Source: Gammaproteobacteria bacterium
Lineage (GTDB): Bacteria; Pseudomonadota; Gammaproteobacteria; Burkholderiales; Rhodocyclaceae
NCBI GenBank assembly: GCA_029289235.1
Contig: JARFTZ010000051.1
Coordinates: forward strand, 1 to 48,130
DNA: 48,130 bases
Direction: 5' to 3'
Shown here: positions 33,339-42,483 of the stretch, one piece after another
Numbering within the stretch: position 1 is the first letter of the stretch
Layout of the letters: each line of letters begins with the position of its first letter
Position numbers and translations under genes: made by a program
Notes under the pieces: model-generated
The model's database searches: none
What the model saw: only the letters and a program-made list of their open reading frames with translations
What the model was told of the DNA's origin: nothing

Positions 33339-34307
33339 ATGAAAAAACTTACCGTAATCGCAGCTGCTCTGGCGCTTGGTTCGACCTTGCTCAGCCCGGC
33401 CGCGGTGGCCCAGCAGAAATTCGTGACGATTGGCACCGGTGGCGTGACCGGCGTCTACTATGCGGCGGGCGGCGCCATCTGCCGTCTGATGAACAAGGAT
33501 CGTGCCAAGCACGGCATTCGCTGCTCGGTGGAAAGTACCGCGGCGTCGGTTTACAACGTGAATACCATCAAGGCCGGCGAACTCGACTTCGGTGTTGCCC
33601 AGTCCGACGTCCAGTACAACGCCGTCAAGGGACTGGCGCAGTTCAAGGATGGCGGTCCGCACGCCGATCTGCGCGCTGTTTTCTCGGTCTATCCGGAGCC
33701 GTTGACGGTAGTCGCGCGCAAGGAAGCCGGCGTCACGAAGTTCGAGGATTTCAAGGGCAAGCGTTTCAACGTCGGCAACCCGGGGTCGGGCACCCGCGCG
33801 ACGATCGACATGCTGATGGGTGCGCTGGGCATGAAGACCAGCGACTTTACCCTGACGTCCGAATTGAAGCCTGATGAGCATGGTGCCGCCCTGTGCGACA
33901 ACAAGATCGACGGTTTCGCCTACGTGGTCGGTAGCCCGGCGGCGAACATTCAGGATCCGACGACGACCTGCGGCGCCAAGCTCGTTCCGATTTCCGGACC
34001 GGCGGTCGACAAGCTTGTCAAGGAATACCCGTACTTTGCCCACGCCACGATTCCTGGTGGCATGTACCCCGGAAACCCCGATGCGACGAAGACGTTCGGC
34101 GTGACGGCCAGCTTCGTGACGTCGGCCAAGGTTCCCGACGCCGTGGTCTATGCGATGGTTTCCGCCGTGTTTGACAACTTCGAGGACTTCAAGAAGCTCC
34201 ACCCGGCGTTCGCCAACATCGATCCGAAAGACATGATTTCGAGCGGTCTTTCCGCACCGCTGCATCCGGGCGCAGTCAAGTACTACAAGGAAAAAGGCTG
34301 GATGTAA
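33339..34307 (+). CDS. TAXI-family TRAP transporter solute-binding protein
   Basis: TAXI receptors deliver substrates to fused DctQM permeases. The 322-residue protein has a Sec signal ([19 protein letters not shown] ... VAQQ) and the hallmark [20 protein letters not shown]. It also has [36 protein letters not shown] and a C-terminal [15 protein letters not shown]. Known or proposed TAXI ligands include glutamate/glutamine and 2-oxoglutarate. CTGGAGG lies eight bases before ATG 33339. The gene is divergent from the D-glutamate cyclase-like gene and followed by a strong hairpin before its permease gene. Confidence 0.93.
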   Translation: MKKLTVIAAALALGSTLLSPAAVAQQKFVTIGTGGVTGVYYAAGGAICRLMNKDRAKHGIRCSVESTAASVYNVNTIKAGELDFGVAQSDVQYNAVKGLAQFKDGGPHADLRAVFSVYPEPLTVVARKEAGVTKFEDFKGKRFNVGNPGSGTRATIDMLMGALGMKTSDFTLTSELKPDEHGAALCDNKIDGFAYVVGSPAANIQDPTTTCGAKLVPISGPAVDKLVKEYPYFAHATIPGGMYPGNPDATKTFGVTASFVTSAKVPDAVVYAMVSAVFDNFEDFKKLHPAFANIDPKDMISSGLSAPLHPGAVKYYKEKGWM

Positions 34308-34344
34308 TTCCAGCCGGCAGGTGAGCGTTACCTGCTGATGATTC

Positions 34345-34378
34345 GACGGCTCCCCAGCGGGAGCCGTCTTGCGTTTTG
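34345..34378 (+). terminator. Terminator or attenuator between receptor and permease genes
   Basis: GACGGCTCCC (34345-34354) and GGGAGCCGTC (34359-34368) form a perfect 10-bp stem with a CAGC loop, followed by TTGCGTTTT. It lies 26 bp before the permease start, so partial readthrough would give more receptor than permease. Confidence 0.75.
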
Positions 34379-34403
34379 CGGTATTTAGTTCAGGGAGCTT
34401 TGC

Positions 34404-36995
34404 GTGAATCAACCCACCACCAACCATCCGGGAATGACCGACGAGCAGATTCGTCGGCTCGTCGAAGAGGCCGATACCGGCGGCCGCAAACCCAGCGGAC
34501 TGGCCGCGAAGGTCGTGATGTACGCGGCGCTGGCCTGGTCGCTGTTCCAGCTCTGGATCGCCTCGCCGCTCCCTTTCTCGCTCGGCATTTTCGTTCTCAA
34601 CGATACGGAATCGCGCGCCATCCACCTGGCCTTCGCGATGTTCCTAGGCTACCTGCTTTTCCCGCCGTTGAAGAGCTCGCCGCGGAAATACATCCCGATC
34701 CAGGACTGGATCCTGGCCATCGTCGCGGCGTTCTGCGCGGCCTATCTGTTCATCTTCTACAAGGATCTATCGGCCCGTCCCGGCCAGCCGATCGGGCTGG
34801 ACCTCGCGGTTGCGGCCGTCGGTCTGCTCATGCTGGTGGAGGTGACCCGCCGTGCGGTCGGTTCGCCGATGGCGATCCTGGTCGTCGTCTTCATCAGCTA
34901 CATCTTCCTCGGCCAGCACATGCCGGACCTGATCGCCCACAAGGGGGCGTCGTTCGCCAAGGGGATGTCGCACCTGTGGTTGTCTACGGAAGGGGTGTTC
35001 GGCGTCGCGCTGGGCGTGTCGTCCGGCTTCATCTTCCTGTTCGTCTTGTTCGGTGCCTTGCTTGACAAGGCCGGCGCGGGGAACTACTTCATCAAGTCGG
35101 CGCTGTCCCTGCTCGGCCACCTGCGTGGTGGTCCGGCCAAGGCGGCGGTCATTTCCTCGGCATGTACCGGAGTGATCTCCGGCAGTTCGATTGCCAATGT
35201 GGTGACGACCGGCACCTTCACCATTCCTCTCATGAAGCGCGTCGGCTATGCGGCGCACAAGGCCGCCTCCTTTGAAACGGCTGCCTCGGTGAACGGGCAG
35301 ATCATGCCTCCCGTGATGGGCGCTGCGGCCTTCCTGATGGTGGAATATGTTGGCATCCCGTACGTGCAGATCATCAAGCACGCGGCCCTGCCGGCGATCA
35401 TCTCGTACATCGCGCTTTTCTACATTGTTCACCTGGAAGCGTGCAAGGCCAACATCCACGGTATTCCGCGTACCAACGTGCCGCCGTTCAAGCAACGCCT
35501 GATCAACTTTTTCCTGGTCACCGGCGGCATCGTGCTGCTGTCCAACGCGGTCTATTTCGGCCTCGGCTGGATCAAGACGGTGACTGGAGGGGCATCCATG
35601 TTCATCATCAGCGCGCTGATGATGGTGGCCTACATCGGTCTTCTCAAGTACGAAGCCGGCTACCCCGAACTGCACCTGGACGATCCGAACGCGCCGATTG
35701 ATTCGCTGCCCGAGCCGGGGCCGACGATCAAGAGCGGTCTGCACTTTTTGCTGCCGGTCGTGGCACTGATCTGGAACCTGATGGTCGAGGAGCTTTCGCC
35801 GGCGTTGTCGGCGTTCTGGGCGATCATGTTCCTGGTGATCATCCTCGTGACGCAGCGCCCGCTGAGCGCGTTGTTCCGCGGCAAGGAAAACGTGAAGGGC
35901 GAAATCCGCGAGGGGCTGTGCGATCTGCATTCCGGGCTGGAAATCGGTGCGCGCAACATGATCGGTGTCGGTATCGCCACCGCGACGGCCGGCATCATCG
36001 TCGGCACCGTGACGCTGACCGGCATCGGCCTGGTGCTCACCGAACTGGTCGAGGCGATTTCGGGCGGCAACCTGCTGGCGATGTTGATGCTGGTGGCTGT
36101 CGCTTCGCTGATTCTCGGGATGGGCATGCCGACGACGGCCAACTACATCATCGTGTCCACGCTGATGGCGCCGGTGGTCGTTGAGCTGGGATCGCAGGCC
36201 GGGCTGATCGTGCCGCTGATCGCAGTGCACCTCTTCGTTTTCTACTTCGGCATCATGGCCGACGTGACGCCGCCGGTGGGTCTTGCCGCCTATGCCGCGG
36301 CGGGCATCGCCAAGGCCGATCCGATGAAGACCGGTTTCACCGCGTTCTGGTACAGCATCCGTACGGCGATCCTGCCATTCATGTTCATCTACAACACCCA
36401 ACTGTTGCTGATCGGCATCGACTCGGTTTTCCACCTGCTGATCACCATCGCCTCGGCGATCGTGGCCAACCTCATCTTTGTGGCCGCTTCACAACACTAT
36501 TTCCTGACGCGCAACCGCTGGTACGAAACTGCCGGGTTGTTGTTCATCGCCTTCGCGTTGTTCCGTCCGGGCTTCTTCATGAACGACTTCTTCCCTCCTT
36601 ACGAGAAGGTCTCGGCGGCGCAGATGCTGCAGGTGGTCGAACAGGCTCCGAAGAATGGTCATCTGCGCGTGTGGCTCGAAGGCGTCGACATGAACGGCCG
36701 GGACGTCAAGCGCGGCGTGTTGCTGCAACTCGGTGATACCGGTCCGGCGCGCCAGCGGCTCGACCAGTTCGGCCTGCGGGTCATCCCGTCCGGTGAACAG
36801 TTCGACATCGTGCAGGTGAAGTTCGGCAGCAAGGCCGAAAAAGCCGGCGTCGAGCAGGGCTACAAGATCACTGCGCTGGAAAAGGAAACCGGCAACCCGG
36901 CGAAGGAGTGGTTCTACGTGCCGACGCTCGGCCTGCTCGGCCTGATCGTTCTGCTGCAGCGCAGACGGATCGCCAAGGCGACCGTGGCCGCCTAG
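34404..36995 (+). CDS. Fused TRAP transporter permease (DctQM, 4TM/12TM) with C-terminal DUF3394-like domain
   Basis: The 863-residue membrane protein fuses the small (DctQ-like) and large (DctM) TRAP subunits, the usual partner of TAXI receptors. The first four spans (about residues 30-170) form the Q part. The DctM part has GVISGSSIANVVTTGTFTIP and a second related segment, LILGMGMPTTANYIIVST, then VTPPVGLAAYAAAGIAKADP. The last 150 residues carry a soluble PDZ/DUF3394-like domain (FGSKAEKAGVEQGYKI) and a final membrane helix, GLLGLIVLLQRRR. The start is GTG 34404, with AGGGAG upstream; ATG 34434 is the alternative. Confidence 0.93.
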   Translation: MNQPTTNHPGMTDEQIRRLVEEADTGGRKPSGLAAKVVMYAALAWSLFQLWIASPLPFSLGIFVLNDTESRAIHLAFAMFLGYLLFPPLKSSPRKYIPIQDWILAIVAAFCAAYLFIFYKDLSARPGQPIGLDLAVAAVGLLMLVEVTRRAVGSPMAILVVVFISYIFLGQHMPDLIAHKGASFAKGMSHLWLSTEGVFGVALGVSSGFIFLFVLFGALLDKAGAGNYFIKSALSLLGHLRGGPAKAAVISSACTGVISGSSIANVVTTGTFTIPLMKRVGYAAHKAASFETAASVNGQIMPPVMGAAAFLMVEYVGIPYVQIIKHAALPAIISYIALFYIVHLEACKANIHGIPRTNVPPFKQRLINFFLVTGGIVLLSNAVYFGLGWIKTVTGGASMFIISALMMVAYIGLLKYEAGYPELHLDDPNAPIDSLPEPGPTIKSGLHFLLPVVALIWNLMVEELSPALSAFWAIMFLVIILVTQRPLSALFRGKENVKGEIREGLCDLHSGLEIGARNMIGVGIATATAGIIVGTVTLTGIGLVLTELVEAISGGNLLAMLMLVAVASLILGMGMPTTANYIIVSTLMAPVVVELGSQAGLIVPLIAVHLFVFYFGIMADVTPPVGLAAYAAAGIAKADPMKTGFTAFWYSIRTAILPFMFIYNTQLLLIGIDSVFHLLITIASAIVANLIFVAASQHYFLTRNRWYETAGLLFIAFALFRPGFFMNDFFPPYEKVSAAQMLQVVEQAPKNGHLRVWLEGVDMNGRDVKRGVLLQLGDTGPARQRLDQFGLRVIPSGEQFDIVQVKFGSKAEKAGVEQGYKITALEKETGNPAKEWFYVPTLGLLGLIVLLQRRRIAKATVAA

Positions 36996-37029
36996 ACTCG
37001 CCCGGGCGTCTGACGCTGCTTCAAGGAAA

Positions 37030-37053
37030 ACGCTGCCTGCGGGCAGCGTATTT
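37030..37053 (+). terminator. Possible terminator after the TRAP permease gene
   Basis: ACGCTGCC (37030-37037) pairs with GGCAGCGT (37042-37049) with a four-base loop, followed only by ATTTCG. The T run is weak. Confidence 0.5.
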
Positions 37054-37121
37054 CGCAACTGACCTTGCCACTTTGCGTCGGAACAGTGCGTTCGATTGCG
37101 TGCCGTCGTTTCGACGGAAGG

Positions 37122-37169
37122 TATAATCTTCGACTGTTTTCAATGACTGGCGATTCGTCTCGACGAATC
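37122..37169 (+). promoter_or_regulatory. -10 element and perfect dyad upstream of the pcm-like/tolC genes
   Basis: TATAAT at 37122-37127 is a perfect -10, with TTGCGT upstream at a long 20-bp spacing. Downstream, GATTCGTC (37152-37159) and GACGAATC (37162-37169) form a perfect inverted repeat with a two-base centre. It lies after the expected start point and before the ribosome-binding site, so it could be an operator or an mRNA hairpin. Confidence 0.5.
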
Positions 37170-37197
37170 AGCAGGGAAGGCGACGGCAGCCGTGGCG

Positions 37198-37863
37198 ATG
37201 AATACTGAAAAAGCGCGCTTCAACATGATCCAGCAGCAGATCCGGCCCTGGGATGTCCTTGATCCGGGGGTCCTGACCCTGTTGTCGGTGGTGCGGCGCG
37301 AGGAATTCGTTCCGGCCAAGCATCGCGACCTGGCGTTTGCCGATGTCGAAATTCCCCTGAAAGCATGCGCCTTGCCGGGACAGACCATGCTGGCGCCACG
37401 GGTCGAGGCACGCTTGCTGCAGGAGCTCGCTGTCAAGAACACCGACAAGGTGCTTGAAATTGGCACCGGCAGCGGTTACATGGCGGCTCTGCTCGCTGCC
37501 AAGGCCGAGTTCGTTTATTCCGTCGAGATCGATCCGGACCTGGTCGACCTCGCCCGCACCAACCTCCAGAAGGCCGGTGTGGCCAATGTCAGCGTCGACC
37601 TGGGCGACGCGGCGCGTGGCTGGGGGCTGTATGCGCCGTATGACGCCATCGTGGTCTCCGGCTCTCTGCCGTTCTTGCCCGAGTCGCTGCTGCGCCAGTT
37701 GAAGATCGGTGGTCGCTTGGTGGCGATCGTCGGTGAGAGCCCGACGATGGAAGCGCAGCTCGTGAAGCGTACCGATGAAAACGCTTTCAGCACGGTCAAT
37801 CTGTTCGAGACGGTCGTGGCGCCGCTGGTCAACGCGCAGCGTCCGGGAAAATTCGTTTTTTAG
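37198..37863 (+). CDS. Protein-L-isoaspartate O-methyltransferase family protein
   Basis: The 221-residue SAM methyltransferase has the PCMT opening RFNMIQQQIRPWDVLD, the segment PGQTMLAPRVEARLLQEL, motif I VLEIGTGSGYMAALLA near residue 83 and YSVEIDPDLVDLAR. PCMT repairs isoaspartyl residues, but this short subgroup lacks the strict catalytic signature of the main enzyme and is often encoded right before tolC, so the true substrate is open. ATG 37198 fits homologues; GTG 37192 is nearer to the GGGAAGG site. It precedes tolC by 17 bp and is probably co-transcribed with it. Confidence 0.82.
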   Translation: MNTEKARFNMIQQQIRPWDVLDPGVLTLLSVVRREEFVPAKHRDLAFADVEIPLKACALPGQTMLAPRVEARLLQELAVKNTDKVLEIGTGSGYMAALLAAKAEFVYSVEIDPDLVDLARTNLQKAGVANVSVDLGDAARGWGLYAPYDAIVVSGSLPFLPESLLRQLKIGGRLVAIVGESPTMEAQLVKRTDENAFSTVNLFETVVAPLVNAQRPGKFVF

Positions 37864-37880
37864 GCGGCCGAGGGCTTTCC

Positions 37881-39209
37881 ATGTTCCCCCATCGTCTGGC
37901 TGTGCGGCTGAATATTCTGGCCGGGAGCTTGTTGGTCGCCGGGTCGGTTGTCGCCGCCGACCTGCTGCAGGTCTATCGCGAGGCGCTGGTCAATGACGCC
38001 CAGTATGCCTCTGCCCGGGCGACGGTCGAGGCGGGGCGGGAAAAACTGCCGCAAGGCTTGGCCGGATTGCTGCCGACGATCGGCGCCACGGCGAACAGCG
38101 TGTGGAACCAAAACGACTACAGCCCGAAGAACTCCCCGGGGTGGTCGCGCGACTTCAATTCCAATGGCTGGAATCTCAATCTGACCCAGCCGTTGTTCCG
38201 CTGGCAGAACATCGTGCAGTACGACCAGGCGCACTGGCAGGTCGCCCAGGCCGAGGCGAATTTCGCGCAAGCTTCGCAGGATCTGATCCTGCGCGTCGCC
38301 CAGGCGTACTTTGATGTTCTCTACGCCGAAGAAAACCTGAAGGCGGTGCGCGCTGCCAAGCGCTCGATCGCCTTGCAGCTGGAACAGGCGAAGAAAAATT
38401 TCGAAGTCGGTACGGCGACGATCACCGACACGCACGAGGCGCAATCGCGCTACGACCTGGCCAGCGCACAGGAACTGGCAGGGGAGAACGAACTGCAGGT
38501 CAGGCAGTACGCGTTGCGCGTGATCGTCGGCAAGGACGTCGGCACGCTCAGTCGCCTGCGTGCCGAGGCGACCCTGCAGCCGCCGCAGCCGGCGAGCATG
38601 GAAAAGTGGGTCGAGGCGGCCGAGAACGACAGTTTCAGTGTCCAGGCGCAGCAGGCCGCCGTGGAAGTGGCCAGCCGCGAAGTTGAGCGCCAGCGCGCCG
38701 GTCACTACCCGACGCTCGACGCAGTGGCCAACTACGGTACCAACAAGACCATGTCGAGCAACAATCCGCTCGAGACGGACGTGCGCAACATCGGCCTGCA
38801 ACTGACCATTCCGCTCTATCAGGGCGGGGCGGTCAATTCGCGGACGCGGGAAGCGGCGGCCAATCGCACCGCCGCTGCGTCATCTCTGGAAAATGCCCGG
38901 CGTTCCGCCTCGCTCGCGGCCAAACAGGCGTATCTCGGCGTGGTCAACGGACTGGCCCAGGTGGGCGCGCTGCATGCCGCGCTGGTTTCGAGCAAAAGTG
39001 CGCTGGAGTCGAACAAGCTGGGCTACGAGGTCGGCGTGCGTATCAACATTGACGTGCTCAACGCCGAACAGCAGGTCTACCTCACCACGCGGGATCTGGC
39101 CAAGGCGCGCTTCGACACCTTGCTTGCGCAACTCCGGCTGAAGGCGGCGGTCGGAGCGCTGAGCGAGACTGATCTGGAGCGGATCAACCCGCTGTTCGAG
39201 GCCCAGTAA
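37881..39209 (+). CDS. tolC: TolC-family outer membrane efflux/secretion channel
   Basis: TolC trimers form the outer-membrane duct of tripartite pumps and type I secretion. The 442-residue precursor has a signal peptide (LLVAGSVVAAD, cut near residue 26) and two structural repeats of the OEP family: DLLQVYREALVNDAQYASAR with FDVLYAEENLKAVRAAK, then LGLQ-type strand QLTIPLYQGGAVNSRTREA and LGYEVGVRINIDVLNAEQQVY. Length matches the type I secretion TolC class. No pump genes are adjacent. The last 26 bp overlap waaA tail to tail. Confidence 0.92.
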   Translation: MFPHRLAVRLNILAGSLLVAGSVVAADLLQVYREALVNDAQYASARATVEAGREKLPQGLAGLLPTIGATANSVWNQNDYSPKNSPGWSRDFNSNGWNLNLTQPLFRWQNIVQYDQAHWQVAQAEANFAQASQDLILRVAQAYFDVLYAEENLKAVRAAKRSIALQLEQAKKNFEVGTATITDTHEAQSRYDLASAQELAGENELQVRQYALRVIVGKDVGTLSRLRAEATLQPPQPASMEKWVEAAENDSFSVQAQQAAVEVASREVERQRAGHYPTLDAVANYGTNKTMSSNNPLETDVRNIGLQLTIPLYQGGAVNSRTREAAANRTAAASSLENARRSASLAAKQAYLGVVNGLAQVGALHAALVSSKSALESNKLGYEVGVRINIDVLNAEQQVYLTTRDLAKARFDTLLAQLRLKAAVGALSETDLERINPLFEAQ

Positions 39210-40458
39210 GTTCCTTGATCAGTGCCATCGTCCGGGCCGTTGCGCCGCGGTGGGCCTGGCTGAACTCCGTGGCGGCGGTGCGCATCGCCGCCAGTTCGGC
39301 CGCGTTTTCCAGGAGCCGCTTTACCGTTGATGCGGCATCGTCGGCATCCGCAATGCGTCGTGCCGCCCCGCAACTCAGCGCATCCTCGGTTGCCTGGGCG
39401 AAATTGTAGGTGTGCGGCCCGACGATGACCGGGCAGCCGCAGGCGGCGGCCTCGATCAGGTTCTGCCCGCCGAACGGCAGCAGCGTGCCGCCAATCAGCG
39501 TGATGTCGGCGGCAGCGAAGTAGGCCGGCATTTCGCCCATGCTGTCGCCGAGCCAGACGCGCGTCTCCGGTGACGGAAAGCCGCCCTCGCTGCGCCGGCA
39601 AAACGTGAGCTTGCGCTCTGCGATCATCGCCGCGACTTCGTTGAAGCGCTGCGGATGGCGCGGCACCAGGAGGAGAAGCAAGCCGGGCACCTCGAGGCGG
39701 GCGAAGGCATCGAGGATGTACGGCTCTTCGCCCTCACGCGTGCTGGCGGCCAGCCATACCGGGCGACCGTTGAAGGCGTGGCGCCACTCGCCGCCGAGGG
39801 ACAGTTTTTCCGGCGCCGGGGTGACGTCGAACTTCAGGTTGCCGCTGACGCGCACATCGCTGGCGCCAATCGCCTGCAGCCGATGCCCGTCGGCTGCGGT
39901 TTGCGCTGCCACGGCAGAGAGCGCCTTCAGCGCGGGGCGGATGAGTGGCAGGAACCGCTGGTAGCCGCGTTGCGATTTCGCGGACAGGCGGGCATTGACC
40001 AGCAGCATCGGGATGTTGCGTGCGCGGGCCGAGGCGATAAGGTTTGGCCAGATCTCGGTTTCCATCAGCAGCCCGACCCGTGGCCGGAAATGTGCGAGGA
40101 AGCGTGCGCAGGCGTCCGGCAGGTCGTACGGCAGGTAGGCCTGGATCAGGCGCGGCCCGAATTTGCCGATGAGTTCCCCGCCGACGGCGCGCCCGGTCGG
40201 CGTCATGTGCGTAAGCAGCAGCGTATGGTCGGGGTAGTCGGCGAGCAGCGCCTTGATCAACGGCTCGGCGGCGCGCGTTTCGCCGACGGAGACGGCGTGC
40301 AGCCAGAGCAGCGGCGCGTCAGGGCGTGTCGCATGGAAGCCGTAGCGCTCGCCGATGTTCTGCAGGTATTCCGGCTGCTTGCGCGCCCGCCAGGCGAGGC
40401 GCAGCCAGACGAGCGGCTGGGCGAGATAGAACAGCAGGGAGTAAACGAAACGGATCAT
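39184..40458 (-). CDS. waaA: 3-deoxy-D-manno-octulosonic acid (Kdo) transferase
   Basis: WaaA adds Kdo from CMP-Kdo to lipid A precursor at the inner membrane. The 424-residue GT30 enzyme has an N-terminal membrane anchor (VYSLLFYLAQPLVWLRLAW), the catalytic Glu in WLHAVSVGETRAAEP, LLMETEIWPNLI, and the GT-B donor site with LIGGTLLPFGGQNLIEAAA. Its start overlaps the waaC stop by four bases, so the two LPS core genes are translationally coupled. The domain order and length are complete. Confidence 0.95.
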   Translation of the reverse strand: MIRFVYSLLFYLAQPLVWLRLAWRARKQPEYLQNIGERYGFHATRPDAPLLWLHAVSVGETRAAEPLIKALLADYPDHTLLLTHMTPTGRAVGGELIGKFGPRLIQAYLPYDLPDACARFLAHFRPRVGLLMETEIWPNLIASARARNIPMLLVNARLSAKSQRGYQRFLPLIRPALKALSAVAAQTAADGHRLQAIGASDVRVSGNLKFDVTPAPEKLSLGGEWRHAFNGRPVWLAASTREGEEPYILDAFARLEVPGLLLLLVPRHPQRFNEVAAMIAERKLTFCRRSEGGFPSPETRVWLGDSMGEMPAYFAAADITLIGGTLLPFGGQNLIEAAACGCPVIVGPHTYNFAQATEDALSCGAARRIADADDAASTVKRLLENAAELAAMRTAATEFSQAHRGATARTMALIKELTGPRTAG

Positions 40459-41411
40459 TGTTGCAGCTCCTGGGTAATGGCTGCCATGACGTCGGCGACC
40501 GCGGGCGATTGGCCGGGGCCGCCGAGGTTGCGGAAGTGACGTGTGCCGAGAACGCCGGTCAGCGCCGGGTCGGTTGCCGTGTAGAGGGCGATCGTCGGCA
40601 CGCCGAGCGCCGTGGCGAAGTGCACCAGCCCGGTATCGACGCCGATGGCCAGTTCAGCATGGCCGAGCACGGCGGCGAGTTCGCGCAGTCGCAACGGCGG
40701 CGCAACGATGGTACCGGGCGCACCGGCGGCGATGCGCTCGGCGCGTTGCCGTTCGACCGCGCTGCCGGACGGAAGAACCGGCGGCAGGCCGCGTTCGATC
40801 AATTGCCTGGCCACGGCGATCCAGCGGTCTTCTTCCCAGAGCTTGTCGTCGCGACTGGTTGCCGTGAGCAGGACGGCATGGCGCGGCGCGATGAGCCAGG
40901 GGAAGCTCAGGTCGGGGGTAGCGATGCCGTAGTCGAGCGGCAGGCCGACCGGGTAGTCGAAAGCCGCAGCACTCAGCCAGCGGTTGCGCTCTACGGCGTG
41001 CGCATTCGGCGGAATGACGAAAGTCTTGTCGTAAAACCACGATGCCAGCGGTTCGCGCGCCACTTCAGCGGCGTAGCCGTAGCAGCGCCCGTGCGCGCAG
41101 AAGGTGACGAGTCCGCTCTTGATCAGCCCCTGGGTGTCGAGCACCGCGTCGTAATGCGCTGCGCCGAGGCGCTTGCGGAAGGCGCCGATTTCACGCCAGG
41201 TTTGGCGGGAGACGAGACTCTTGCGCCAGCGCCGGATCGCAACGGGGATGACCTCGGCGACTGCCGGGTGCAGGCGCGGAATCTCGGCGAAGGACTCTTC
41301 GACACACCAGTCGATGACCGCGTCGGGGAACTGCCGGCGCAGGTCGCTGGCGACCGGCAGGTTGTGGATGACATCGCCCAGCGACGAGGTTTTGACCAAC
41401 AGGATGCGCAT
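40455..41411 (-). CDS. waaC: Lipopolysaccharide heptosyltransferase I
   Basis: WaaC transfers the first heptose to Kdo in the LPS inner core. The 318-residue GT9 protein starts MRILLVKTSSLGDVIHNLP, a family hallmark, continues with IDWCVEESFAEIPRLHP, and has the donor-binding motif GVDTGLVHFATALGVPTIALY near residue 265. The ATG at 41411 matches homologues, although the frame stays open further upstream. A TATAAT on this strand (41451-41446) lies 35 bp upstream. It is the first gene of waaC-waaA and divergent from the O-antigen set. Confidence 0.94.
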   Translation of the reverse strand: MRILLVKTSSLGDVIHNLPVASDLRRQFPDAVIDWCVEESFAEIPRLHPAVAEVIPVAIRRWRKSLVSRQTWREIGAFRKRLGAAHYDAVLDTQGLIKSGLVTFCAHGRCYGYAAEVAREPLASWFYDKTFVIPPNAHAVERNRWLSAAAFDYPVGLPLDYGIATPDLSFPWLIAPRHAVLLTATSRDDKLWEEDRWIAVARQLIERGLPPVLPSGSAVERQRAERIAAGAPGTIVAPPLRLRELAAVLGHAELAIGVDTGLVHFATALGVPTIALYTATDPALTGVLGTRHFRNLGGPGQSPAVADVMAAITQELQQ

Positions 41412-41496
41412 CGGCGGGTAAAATAGGCGCCTCGGGAAAGCGCGCATTATACGCCGGCGATTTTCCCGGTCGTCCCGTCTGTCACTCCTTGCGCGC

Positions 41497-42480
41497 ATGG
41501 CCAACTCTTCGCCTTCCCCGACCAAACCGCTTTCCTCCGCTGGTGCATTTCTGGTCACCGGAGCGTCTGGCTTCGTCGGTCGCGCGTTGTGTGCTGAAAT
41601 GCTCCGCCGTGGCTTGCCGCTACGTGCCGCCGTGCGTCCGGGTGGCGCGGAGCGGCTTCCCCAGGGGTGTGCGATTGCACGGATCGACGAGCTGTCAGCG
41701 AAAACGGATTGGTCGGAAGCCCTGCGCGGCGTAACGACGGTGATCCATCTGGCGGCGCGGGTGCACGTCATGCGCGAAAACGCGCAGGATCCGTTGGCGG
41801 AATTCCGCAGAACGAATGTGGAGGCGACGGTGCATCTGGCGCGCCAGGCGGTCGTGCACGGGGCCAAGCGCCTCGTCTTCGTCAGTTCGGTCAAGGTCAA
41901 CGGAGAAGCGACCGAGGGGGGGCGACGGTATTCCGAAGCGGATGCTCCGGCGCCGGTCGATGCCTACGGGGTCTCGAAGTGGGAGGCCGAACAGGCGTTG
42001 CGCCGGATTGCGGCGGAAACGGGGATCGAAATCGTGGTGGTCCGTCCGCCGCTGGTCTACGGCCCGGGCGTGAAAGGTAACTTCGCCGCGCTGCTCCGCG
42101 TGCTCCGGCGCGGTGTGCCGTTGCCGCTGGCCTCGGCAAGCAACGGGCGCAGTCTCGTCTATGTCGGCAACCTCGTCGATGCCCTGCTGCGCTGCGCCAC
42201 GCATCCTGCCGCCGCAGGCCACACCTATCTGGTCAGTGACGGCGAGGATTTGTCGACGCCCGATCTGTTGCGTCGGCTTGGCGAAGCCATGGGGTTCCCC
42301 GCGCGGCTCTGGCCCTGTCCGCCGGCGCTGCTGCTGGCCGGCGCCCGGCTGCTGGGACGGGGCGCAACGATGGAGCGCCTGCTCGGCTCGCTACTCATCG
42401 ATGACCGGAAAATCCGGCGCGAACTCGGCTGGGTGCCGCCGTGCTCGGTTGCGGACGGACTGAAAGCGACCGTGGAGTGA
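41497..42480 (+). CDS. NAD-dependent epimerase/reductase, probable UDP-4-keto-6-deoxy-sugar reductase
   Basis: The 327-residue extended SDR has the cofactor loop FLVTGASGFVGRALCAEML, VIHLAARVHVM, a Ser in VFVSSVKVNGE and the Tyr-x-x-x-Lys pair in PVDAYGVSKWEAEQAL. Proteins with the IHLAARVHVM form next to a sugar-1-phosphate transferase and a 4,6-dehydratase include WbpV and WreQ, which reduce UDP-4-keto-6-deoxy-GlcNAc to UDP-QuiNAc. That role is inferred from neighbours; a UDP-hexose 4-epimerase remains possible. It ends 3 bp before the transferase gene. Confidence 0.85.
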   Translation: MANSSPSPTKPLSSAGAFLVTGASGFVGRALCAEMLRRGLPLRAAVRPGGAERLPQGCAIARIDELSAKTDWSEALRGVTTVIHLAARVHVMRENAQDPLAEFRRTNVEATVHLARQAVVHGAKRLVFVSSVKVNGEATEGGRRYSEADAPAPVDAYGVSKWEAEQALRRIAAETGIEIVVVRPPLVYGPGVKGNFAALLRVLRRGVPLPLASASNGRSLVYVGNLVDALLRCATHPAAAGHTYLVSDGEDLSTPDLLRRLGEAMGFPARLWPCPPALLLAGARLLGRGATMERLLGSLLIDDRKIRRELGWVPPCSVADGLKATVE

Positions 42481-42483
42481 CGA

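Noticed and set aside
34767-36434. A 555-codon minus-strand frame inside the TRAP permease gene
   Set aside because: Composition is His/Arg/Asp-rich shadow coding of a membrane protein; the plus-strand frame has membrane spans and TRAP motifs.
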